Source: Platanthera guangdongensis
Taxonomy: Eukaryota > Streptophyta > Magnoliopsida > Asparagales > Orchidaceae
NCBI GenBank assembly: GCA_039583875.1
Contig: CM077164.1
Coordinates: 67,301,628 to 67,365,627 of the forward strand
Direction: 5' to 3'
Length of the DNA stretch: 64,000 bases
Positions 11,506 to 21,052 of this stretch are shown piece by piece. The notes under the pieces were generated by a model. It searched no databases. It worked only from the letters and a program-made list of their open reading frames with translations, and had not been told where the DNA came from. Position numbers and translations under genes: made by a program. Position 1 is the stretch's first letter; the number at the start of each line of letters is the position of its first letter.

Positions 11506-13341
11506 ATGCAGGTATGTTCAAATGCCAACCAAAATCCTATCTGCTACTTAGACAATGGATGTTCCAAGCAAATGACCAGAACAGGAAGCCTAGTACAAAA
11601 TTATACCTCAGTCAAAGACGGTCCAAAAGTTATTTTTGGCGGTTCTGACAGAGAAATCACAAAATGCTACGATATAATTATCAACGATATTGCCTTTTTC
11701 ACAGACGTGACTTATGTTAAAAGATTACAACATAATCTCATAAGCATAAGTCAATTATGTGACAAAGGGTATATGATTGAGTTCTACAAGGACAAATGTC
11801 TGATAAAAACTTCTGATAAATCAGAAACTATTTTAACATACACTCAAAGTAAAAATATTTTCTTTCTTAATTTTCTTTGTTGGAATCATCTACAGCAGTG
11901 TGTTTTTTGACAAAAGATAATGCATCTTTTGTGATCAATGACACGAGAGTATAACACACATTAATTTTAAAACTATAAATATGTTATTTTCTCACAATTT
12001 AATGCGTGATGCACCCGACATTAAGTGCGTTAAAGAGAGACCTTGTCACACATGCCAGATGAGTAAGCAGACAATATCTACCTTTAAAAGCATCGTCGCT
12101 AAAGACTCTTCCAGATGTCTATATCTGCTTCATACGGACTTATTCAGTTCCTTGTCAGTTCGTAGCTTAGGAGGTAAAGCTTACACCTTTGTTACTGTTG
12201 ATGACTACTCACGTTTTGTTGATTCATCCCTACCCGATTATATTTATTTTCTTTATAAAGCTTTATATGGAATGAAACAAGCTCCTCGAGCTTAGTTTGA
12301 GACGCTGCCTAGATTTTTTCTTGAAAACAAGTTTACAAGAGGAAAGATAAACACAACATTATTCTTAGGGAAGTAAAGACAAGATTTTGCTAGCACAAAT
12401 ATATGTCGATGATATTATATTTAGTTCTACAGACGACAACCTTTGCAAAAAAATTTCTAACTTGATGCAAAAGAAGTTTGAAATGAGTCGTATGAGTGAG
12501 CTGAAGTATTTCTTAGGACTTCAGGTGAAACAATCTGAATATGGAATTTTGATCGCTCAGACGAATTTCACCAAAGAGTTACTTAAGAAATTCAGAATGA
12601 AGAATGCAACCTCTATGTGGATTTCAATGAGTTTAACTATGTCTCTGAATAAAGATGAAAAAGGGAAATCTTTTGATGAAACCAAGTACACAAACATAAT
12701 TTGATGCTTGCTCTCTCACTGCCAGTAGATCAGATATAATGTTTTCAACATGTGTTTGCAATAGATTACAGACGAACTCTAAGGAATCTCATTATGTCGC
12801 TTCAAAGAGGATTTTGAGATACCTTAAAGGCACACCTAATCTTGACTTATGGTACCTAAGAAGTAATGACTGCGAGCTTATTGGTTTTTCAGATGCTGAT
12901 TTTGCAGGAGGCAGGGATGACAGGAAAATCACTTCCGGGACATGCCTATTCCTTGGAAGAAGGCTTATCTCATGGAGTAGTAAAAAACAAAATTGTGTGA
13001 TAATTTCAACTGTGGAGTCAGAGTACCTCTGTAGGCAATTGTTGCACACAACTTCTATGGATAAGAATTCAACTTGAAGATTATAATATGAAGTTGAAGG
13101 AGATTCTAATGTTTTGCGATTCATCCAGCGCAATGACTATATCCAACAATCCTGTCTACATAGCCGGACAAAATGTATCGAGATACGCTATCATTTTATC
13201 CGGGAGCATGTGGAGAACAAGAATATCAACCTTTGCTATGTATCAACAAACAAGCAGGTTGCATATATTTTTATGAACCCACTAGATGAAGCCAAGTTCA
13301 CATATTTCAAAACTGAACTTGGAATGCTCCACAAGAAATCT
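11506..13341 (+). pseudogene. Copia-1 pol with large internal deletion
   Basis: The protease start reads CYLDNGCSKQM, where the family has DSGC, so the D-S-G triad is altered. The gag-pre-integrase and integrase start follow, to VTVDDYSRF near 12,215. The reading then jumps to an RT block, PDYIYFLYKALYGMKQAPRA, near 12,230. Compared with Copia-2, about 1.4 kb is missing (the rest of integrase and early RT). The RT box IYVDDIIFSS is at 12,400. RNase H (SAMTISNNPV) ends the gene near 13,341. Multiple frame changes make it non-functional. Confidence 0.85.
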
Positions 13342-13379
13342 TGAGGTAGGTAAGGAATCTAAAGAAATTTGCCAAAGTG

Positions 13380-13740
13380 AAGAAATTCAAATTTATCAAG
13401 TGTTCACACAAGCACTCGTGAAATCAATCGTGAGATCTCAAGTGTTTTCGACGAATTTCCCAAATTTCACAAGTTATTTCGACGAATCCGTCGTATCTCG
13501 CAAGTGTTTTCAACGAATTTCCCAAGTATTTTCGTCACATTCGTCGAGTCTATCTGATTCATCTCGATGAATTATACAAGTACTTTTGTGATATTTTGAC
13601 GAATTCGGTGGGATTTCAACGAATTTTACTTGTGCAGATTTTATTTCTTCTCTAATTATTGGATCTGTAGACGTAAATCGAATATTCCTAAAAAGGTATG
13701 CGCCTTTTCATTTCTTCGAAATTTTAATATCATATAAAGG
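13380..13740 (+). promoter_or_regulatory. Putative aORF-1 promoter: CGACGAATT-word array plus TATA
   Basis: Between the end of pol and the extra gene, irregular copies of a CGACGAAT/ATTCGTCG word occur roughly every 20-45 bp from about 13,450 to 13,620. A TATAAAGG box lies at about 13,733, roughly 165 bp before the proposed ATG at 13,902. The word is the reverse complement of AATTCGTCGA found in the U3 of the same element (16,660-16,906). Promoter activity is inferred from this layout and from the parallel in Copia-2. Confidence 0.5.
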
Positions 13741-13901
13741 CTTAAATGGCATTCGAGACTTCACGACACTTCACGAGACCTACCTTCATTTCCGTCGAGT
13801 CTTCTCCGTCGGTTCGTCTCCCCGTTGACCTGCAGAACTTTCTGCCTATTCATCTCCGGTTCTTCAGAAATCTCTTCCGTTTCTCCTTCAATCAATCAGG
13901 A

Positions 13902-16107
13902 ATGGCTCGCAAAGGTCTTGGAAATCTTTAGGTAGGAGGAGATCTAGTTCGCTCTGGGTTTTCTAGTGCTTCCGACGAATTCTGGAACGTCAATCTCATG
14001 TTGGAAACCACCGGACTGTCCTTCATTCTGGAGAAAGAATGACGAGTTCTTGACAGAGTTGTTCTGGAGTTCTTTAGGAATGCAGAGCTCAAGCGTGCTC
14101 CCTAATCAAAAGCAGTGTTCGAAATTTCGAAGTAAGAATGAAGCCTTGTTTCTTAAACAAATTTCTGAGAATGCCAGAAGTCGAAGAAGAAGATGAACTC
14201 ACTGATTTTGACTAACACAGAGCCCTCACGTTCTGTTACTTGAAAAATAAATTTACAACTATTAAACGAAAAGAAATGAATGACGAAGGCAAACTATTAA
14301 CTGATATTATTGAAAAGGTATTCTTGTGCAAGACATTGTCTCATGAATATGCATCAGGAGATATGTTCAAACTGTTGACAGTACTGATTTGCAGAAAGAG
14401 GATGGACTGGGGAACAGTTCTATTTGACAGGATAAAGACATTCTTCTCAGCTCCAAACTTTGGAAGAATTATCACACTCTGCCTCAACCAGCTGGACAAG
14501 AATTAATTTGATATGTTCACTGGTGTGCAAATTTATCACTTGAAGAAGATAGACGTGTCAATTTTTGCTCGATGTGGATAGAGAATTCCCAGGTAAGGTG
14601 CAAAGAGAGATATAAGTGAAGGTTCTGGATTGCAGGAAAGTCCTCACACTGCAGCCATGGAGAAGGATGTGCCTTCACCCCCCGTAAAGCAATTGAGACT
14701 GTTGGTGCAGTTGTCGAGGGGGAGAACATAGAAGTTTTAGTTGATGAGATTGCTGAGACACCTGCTGTTCAATAAGACCACCTTGCTGAAGAGGATGTAC
14801 TTGTTGAGAAAGAACTCCCATCAGAGTTTGAGGGGGAGCCAGTATTAGAAGGCTTTCTCCAAGAGGACCTCAGTGCTGTCATAGCTTCTGCTGAGGGGGA
14901 GGTTGCTGAAGAGGCTACTATCCAAGAGCAGATAGAGCTAAATGTTGCTCTTGCTCTAATTAAAGGAAAACAAGTCGCTATGGAGACAGAGAGCGCAGTG
15001 TTCAGATCTGCTCCATCTCCATAGCCAGCTGTCTCCTCTAGTAACTTTGAATCAAGCCCTTTTAGATCTTAGGAGACAAGGTCTCAGGGTGAGAGTGCCC
15101 TTTCTTCAAATGATTCTTTGTTAAAATCTATAGAAGCAATATTAGTAAAGCAAAAAGACCAATTTGATTTCTCACTGAAACAAGTTTATCTCAAAGTGGG
15201 TCAGGTTGAAAAGGATCTGAATGATGGACTGGCTCAGGTCAATCATAATATGGATAAGTTGAAGACCTTCCTGACCGAATGGTTGACTCAAGGTGGTAAG
15301 ACCATGGATCTTTCAATTTAGGGCATTGGTTGTGTCTACAACGAGGCCATTCACCTATCTGCTTCACATGATGCTATGATATATTCTCATGATGCGAGCA
15401 TGCATCATATTGATAGGAAAATGAGAATATAAAATGAGATTATCAAAACCCTTATTGCAGAAGTCAGAAAGTGGGATGAAAAATTACAGATAAAAATGAA
15501 TGAGCTGAATCGGGATGTGCGCGATAGAATGCACAATGCAAATGTCTACAGTTATAAGAATATCAAGTGGCTGCATGAAGAGCTGACAGGAAGAGTTCCA
15601 GCTCCACCTTTTGAGGAAGAACAACCTGTTGAAGGTGGAGAGATACATGCTGAGGGTGCAAAGTATTATGAGCGACATTCTGAAGGTGGAGAGTATGCAC
15701 CCCCTGATGAATATACTCAAGTATGGTCTGATGTTGTTGGTGTAGAGATCCTTGAAGACTCTTTCAGATCTCCTCAAAAGAGAAGAAGATATGAGGAAGA
15801 CCCATCGGCAAGAAGATTAGATCATAATAGAAAAAACAGAGAATATGCTGAAATTTGAAGTCCTATCTCCAAAGGTATTATTTTAAACACATTCAACATA
15901 GTTGACTTGACAAATGAAAAGCCAAAATTATACTACAACAAAGAAGAATGAGATAAGCATGAGGTGTCAAATGTGAAAAGGACGCGTCATTTCAGAAAGC
16001 ACGGAAGAGACAATCTTGATGCTCCTCCTCCACCAAGATATTATCCCTAGCCCTATGCATATTTTGACAGCCAACATGAGAAGAACAAGGGAAAGGAGCA
16101 TTCTTGA
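13902..16107 (+). pseudogene. Copia-1 accessory gene (aORF-1), decayed
   Basis: The start ATG at 13,902 (MARKGLGNL) is chosen by position against Copia-2's MAPKL start. Downstream frames keep recognisable homology to aORF-2: DLVRSGF..LETTGLSF..VVLEFF near 13,945-14,090, then an IIEKVF..DMFKLL..DWGTVLFDRIK block at 14,300-14,440. An acidic, proline-poor middle follows, then a coiled-coil stretch at 15,118-15,321. The C-terminal motif YYP.PYAYF near 16,040 matches YFPKPYHYF in aORF-2. At least six stops or frame changes break it. Function is unknown. The first block resembles proteins annotated as putative plant transposon protein. No signal peptide or membrane segment was seen, so an envelope role is not supported. 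Confidence 0.7.
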
Positions 16108-16307
16108 GACTATCATTTCTTTATATTCTGTTATGTTGTGAATATCTTAGAATGTCCACAAGAAACGTTTATATAAATATTAATGTTTTGTTAATTCTTG
16201 TTGTTTTGAATTCATATATCTTTTCCGTGCCTTCTGTTTATTTACTTTATTGTCTGTGCAATTCAGCTTAGTATATAGAGTTCTGATTTCTTCAAATATG
16301 AGAAAAT

Positions 16308-16906
16308 TGTTGGGTATTATATCCACAATAGCCCTGATTTGAAGAAGTGCCTCTTGAACTAAGTTGAATTGAGGTTGCATTTGATGTTAGTTTTAGTTGT
16401 ATGTGGTGCAGGTATTTATTGCCAAGTACAAAGCATTGTTAGGTTACAATGGATTTTCAAACACAGTTCTGTGCAATGCAATCTCTCATTGTAAAGAATT
16501 TCGTGTTGACCCATATGTGATCTCTCTAATGTGGTGTTCTTCATCTAACATCACAAAGGAAGTTGCTGTTCATATGTTGCAGATTTTGGCTAAGGCAAAT
16601 TCGTCAAGTGATCTCGTGAGGTCTCGTTAAATTCATCGAGAGCTCGCGTAAGCACTCCTAGAATTCGTCGAGTGATCTTAGGAGTACATGAGAGATTACT
16701 GAGAACTGCTCACCAGAATGGCTAAGTTAAAATAACTTAGACTTCTCGTATATACTCGACGATTCGTCGAGTACTTACACGAGTACTCATGAAATTCGTT
16801 GAGTGCTCTCGAGAAATCAAGTGAACTACCTTAATACTCCAGAAAAAGTTAGTGTTAGCCGGTTCAAGTAAAATTCGTCGAGTACTCGAGTAAATTCGTC
16901 GAGTAC
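16308..16906 (+). repeat. Copia-1 3' LTR, first part (U3)
   Basis: The LTR starts TGTTGGGTA after a weak purine run (GAGAAAA). Its opening CTGATTTGAAGAAGTG is shared with Copia-2 U3 at 27,877, so the two are one family. From 16,600 it holds AATTCGTCGAGTACTCG-type words. The copies ending at 16,884 and 16,906 are 21 bp apart. The LTR is cut at 16,906 by Copia-2, where AGTAC is the duplicated target. Confidence 0.88.
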
Positions 16907-17792
16907 TGAAAGAAATAGTGCCTAATCACCTAGAGGGGGGGGGGGGGGGTGAATAGGTGAACTTTATCTTTTTTTAATTTTCAGGCAGAAATACTGCACA
17001 GTAAATGCAATTCTACAATTATCACAACACAGCAACCATACAATCAAACATACACAGAGTGCACACATGATTTATAGTGGTTCCCCAAGGTTTGGGTACA
17101 TCCACTTTCCTCATTCGCCTATCTAGTAGTGTACTAGATTCGGCCTAACTTCTCCACTTCTCCTCATATCCTCAGATCTTACAGCTCAGAACCCCAAAAT
17201 AGGTTCTTACAACTCAGAGTGACCCCACTCCTACAACTCAGGCACAAGCCCTACCACTCAGTATTCAACAAGACCTACACTCAGGCTAACACAGCCCTAC
17301 CTCAGCCTTCAACAAGGCCTACACTCAGAGAAATGATTCTCCTACACTCAGGCTTAAAAGCCCTACCACTCAGCCTTTATAGATTTAGGCTTACAACTCA
17401 GATCTATACAAGATCCTACAGATATTTGATAATACAAAGTGATTAACCACAACTCTGAAAGAGAGAGATGAGTTGACTGGGTTCTTGATGAGTTCTTGAA
17501 AGAACTTGGCAGAGATCAACCTCCCTTGGCTTTCTTCAAAACTTCTTGAATTAGAACACAGTAGGGTTGAATCTCCTGTGTAGATGATCTTCAATCAACT
17601 GCTGTCTTGAGATTCAGATTTCAATCTGAATCTTACTTAGCAGCCCGGTTCAGCAGCTGCTCTTCTTAGAAGCAGCTCTCTCTCTCCAACTTCTTAGATC
17701 TTCTGTCTTGATCTTCTCTTTTTTTGTGTTGTTAGATCTCTTGATTCATTGTTGTCAATCTGTTATCACACTCTCTGTTGAAGGAGAAAAAT

Positions 17793-17802
17793 CTTTAAAT
17801 AG
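17793..17802 (-). promoter_or_regulatory. Copia-2 LTR TATA box
   Basis: CTATTTAAAG on the minus strand lies between the palindrome array (upstream on that strand) and the R/U5 region. This is the place expected for the LTR core promoter. Confidence 0.6.
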
Positions 17803-17976
17803 TTTTCCTCCAAGGTAACCGGCTGATCCGGTTTCTAACTTTCTGATGGCTCTGACAGTTGCAGTTGTCCGGTTGAAATGGCAGCTGTCAAGTCATCCAG
17901 TCACTTCTTGAAATCTCTGTCACTGTCTGAAAGTCTCGAGACAGATAGTCTTTATGTGATGACACAAATAGACTAA

Positions 17977-18703
17977 GTGTCGACACAAGTAGACTAAGTG
18001 TCAACACTAGCATTCATGGTGTGGACACAACTCCTTGTGTTGTTGTAACAGCTTCTCGACACTGCTTCTTCAGAATGTGTCGACACTGATTCTGTGTGTC
18101 GACACAAGTACTTAATCTTCAATACTTAGTTGATTTCTACTGTGTGTCGACACAACTCCTTTGTGTCGACACATCTTCTTGTATTGAAACTTGCTGAGTG
18201 TCGACACATCTCCTTAGTGTCGACACATGCCTTCATGTGTTGAAAACTTGCTGAGTGTCGACACATCTTTTTTGTGTCGACACCTGTACTTTAACTTTGT
18301 TGAAGTTTGCTGAGTGTCGACACAGCCTCCTGGTGTCGACACTTCTGATGTCGACAAAGTTTCTCTGGGTGTCGACACTGCTTCTAAGTGTCGACACTGA
18401 TTATGTAGACAATTCTTCACTGTGTGTCGACACTGCCTGTATGTGTCGACTCTGCAATCCTGGTGTCGACTCTGCCTTCCTGGTGTCGACACAATTACTC
18501 CAAGTGTCGACACAGCTTCTCTAGGTGTCGACACAAGTCTTCATAAGTGTCGACACTTCACCTCTAGGTGTCGACTCTGCCTTCCTGGTGTCGACACAAT
18601 TACTCCAAGTGTCGACACAACTTCTCTAGGTGTCGACACAGCTTCTCTAGGTGTCGACACAAGCCTTCATAAGTGTCGACACTTTACCTCTAAGTGTCGA
18701 CAC
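17977..18703. promoter_or_regulatory. GTGTCGACAC palindrome array in Copia-2 U3
   Basis: About 24 perfect copies of the 10-bp palindrome GTGTCGACAC plus several one- or two-base variants fill 727 bp. In the left half they come in pairs whose starts are 19 bp apart. In the right half spacing is 20-22 bp. The spacers repeat as well (for example CTTCTCTAG), so the array grew by duplication of larger blocks. The array lies upstream of the LTR TATA box, as an enhancer or silencer would. Each copy carries a central CpG. The long open frames here come from the repeat and are not genes. Confidence 0.9.
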
Positions 18704-18736
18704 TTCACAGCTCCAAGTGAACCCTCTGATACCACT

Positions 18737-18923
18737 GATGTACCCAGACCTTGGGGAACCAGTATAAATCCTGTGTGCACTCTGTGTATGTTTGATTGTA
18801 TGGTTGCTGTGTTGTGATAATTGTAGAATTGCATTTACTGTTCAGTATTTCTGCCTGAAAATTAAAAAAGATAAAGTTCACCTATTCACCCCCCCTCTAG
18901 GTGATTATACACTATTTCTTTCA
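18737..18923 (+). repeat. Copia-2 R/U5 end in plus orientation
   Basis: This 187-bp segment ends ...TATTTCTTTCA directly before the PBS and is the inverted copy of 16,907-17,102. The junction at 18,724-18,734 contains CTCTGATACCA, the exact reverse complement of the PBS core. Confidence 0.88.
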
Positions 18924-18925
18924 AG

Positions 18926-18937
18926 TGGTATCAGAGC
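18926..18937 (+). other. Copia-2 primer binding site (initiator-Met tRNA)
   Basis: TGGTATCAGAGC follows the LTR end by two bases. It faces the plus-strand gag, confirming that the interior reads left to right. Confidence 0.92.
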
Positions 18938-19012
18938 GAGGTTGCTCAAAAAGGATATAACAGTCTGAGTGAGATCCTGTAGGCAGAATCATAATAAACA
19001 AGAATCAAGAAA

Positions 19013-21052
19013 ATGAGTTCTAGTGAGAATCACAAAGAGCTGGGGTCCATGAAATTGCCAATCTGTAGAAAAGAGATTTTTGGCATATGGAAAGAGAGGG
19101 TTAGACTCTTTATGGAAGCATCTGACCCAAGAATATACATTACAGTCAAAGAAGGGCCATATGTGCCAATGAAGATATCCATTCTAGATGCAAATCAGAA
19201 AACTCGCAAGGACTTTTCTGAAATGAGTAAAGATGAAATAATTCTGACCATTATGAATAAGAGAGCTCAGAATATTATTGTTAGTGCAATTGATGATGCA
19301 ACATTTCAGAATTTGATTCATTGCAAGACTTCAAAGGAAATGTGGGATACTTTGATAGTGTATATGGAAGAGTCTGAAGAAGTTAGACAAGACATGAAGT
19401 CCTTGTTAAATCAGGAGTATGAAAGCTTCAGACAAGAAAAGTCTGATAGCATTACTGAATGCTACAAGAAGTTTTATAGGATAGTCAATGAATTGATGTC
19501 CTATGAAAGAGAATTCAACAACTATGAGCTGAATGATAAGTTCTTAAGATCCCTGACTAAAGACTGAGACACCAAGATTTGTGCCATTAGGGAAGTGGCC
19601 AAACTAGCTGACATACCTCCTCCAACATTGTTTGGAAAACTGTTATCTTATGAGATGCAGTTATTGGCTAGAAAGGAGGAATAGAAGACTACTAGAGTGG
19701 AGCACAAGAAAAGATCTGTGACCTTCAAAACTGAAGCCACTAGGAAGTATAGAAGCAAGTCTCCATCTCTACCTCAAATAGTTGCTGAGGCTGTGACAGA
19801 TAATTCAGAAAGCAAGAATTCAGATAGCAGTGAAAGTGATGAACACTTTGCAGCTTTCACTAGACATTTTCAAAAGTTTCTGAAGAAAAAGCAGTGGAGG
19901 TCTAAGCCATCCACTTTTCAGACAAAAGATGACTACTATCAGAAAAGAAAGTCATCAAGGAATGACAGAAGCAAATCCAAGACAAGTAAAACTACATCAT
20001 CAAAAATTGTGTGTTATTGCTGCAATAGACAGAGACATATAGTAACTGAGTGTACAGATAAAAGAAAAGAGACTGCAGATAAGAAGAAGACTCAGGTTAA
20101 GGGCAAAAAGGAAAAGTCTTTTGTTGCTAAGAAAGACAAAAATCTGACTGATCAGTCATCTTCAGAAACTGAATCAGAAGCTGAAGCCTATATTGGATTA
20201 TATGCTGAAGAGGAAGAAGATGAGTTCATGCAGCTAGTGAATTCAATTTATGAGCATGAGGATAATCAGTGCAAAGGGCTGATGGCTTTATCTGGAGGAG
20301 GCAAAATCCAGGATCAGCCTGAACCAAGTAAGGTACAAAGTTGTTCTTCTAGTTCAATTTCTTGTACTGAGTCAGAATCAGATATATCTGCATCAAGTGA
20401 TGTGAGTGAGTCTGAATCTGAATGAGATATTCATCAGTTAATTGATGAATATAGGGACTTGTTGCAGGCCTTGAAGAAAAGCAAAACCTTGGCCAAAACC
20501 CAGACAAAGGAGATTGCTAGTCTTAAATTGGCTGCTGCTGATTTAGACAAGTTGTTTGATCAGAAACTGAATGAAATAGCCAGACTGAATAATATTACAG
20601 TTATTCAGATGGGTACTATTACATTTAAGAATGATCAAATTAGAAATCTGGAGGCTAGACTTCAGAAGGAGAGAGAGATTGTAGCAAATTTTTCTAAACC
20701 AAAATCTGTTTTACCTTTGATAGGTGAGTTTGTAGCTCATAAGGGTAAAACTGGATTGGGGTTTACAAAACCTGCCTGGACAGTAAAGTCCAAATCTAAG
20801 GGCAAAGCCCCAGCACTAAACAAGAAGGCTGCAGTAGAAAATCCAGCCAGGGTTGTAACTAAACAAAGGTACAACAGGTTTGAGTGCTGGTGTTGTGGCA
20901 AGATATGCCACTTTGCCATAGATTGTTGGCATAATTCAAGTGTCAAGGAGAGTAACAAACTACCCGCTAGAAGAGCTACAGCTAGTTTTGTTAAAAGTCA
21001 AACTAATCTGCACCAAGGACCCAAGAATTATTTGGGTTTTAAGGTTAAGTAA
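19013..21052 (+). pseudogene. Copia-2 gag
   Basis: One reading frame of 680 codons from ATG 19,013 is broken only by TGA at 19,565, TAG at 19,682 and TGA at 20,423. Residues 1-230 are the capsid-like retrotransposon-gag domain. A first CCHC knuckle (CYCCNRQRHIVTEC) lies near residue 340. An acidic Ser/Glu region and a coiled coil (20,459-20,700) follow. A second knuckle (CWCCGKICHFAIDC) lies near residue 624. The two-knuckle gag is typical of SIRE-type elements. The frame continues without change into the protease. Confidence 0.88.

Larger units (their letters stand above)
16907..18720 (-). repeat. Copia-2 LTR in minus orientation (lacks U3 start)
   Basis: Read on the minus strand this is U3 array, TATA, R and U5 ending CTATTTCTTTCA at 16,907. 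A run of about 15 G at 16,936-16,950 lies in the conserved CACCCCCC stretch. Degenerate units around CCTGAGTGTAGG (17,200-17,400) lie in the transcribed part. The R region (GGGGAACCACTATAAATC on the minus strand) matches Copia-1 LTR near 39,515. It stops at about 18,720 where the plus-strand U5 begins. Confidence 0.82.

Noticed and set aside
17977..18703. CRISPR-like array of regularly spaced palindromes
   Set aside because: The repeat is only 10 bp, spacers are themselves repeated, and it lies in the U3 of a plant LTR retrotransposon. No Cas genes; this is a regulatory-type array.
18724..18734. tRNA gene fragment
   Set aside because: CTCTGATACCA is just the reverse complement of a PBS core; no cloverleaf or A/B boxes surround it. 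The same applies to 32,907-32,917.
16907..18923. A foldback (Foldback-type) DNA transposon with ~190-bp inverted ends
   Set aside because: The arms are the R/U5 ends of the copia LTR, the TSD AGTAC pairs 16,902 with the far right end of Copia-2, and a PBS follows the right arm.
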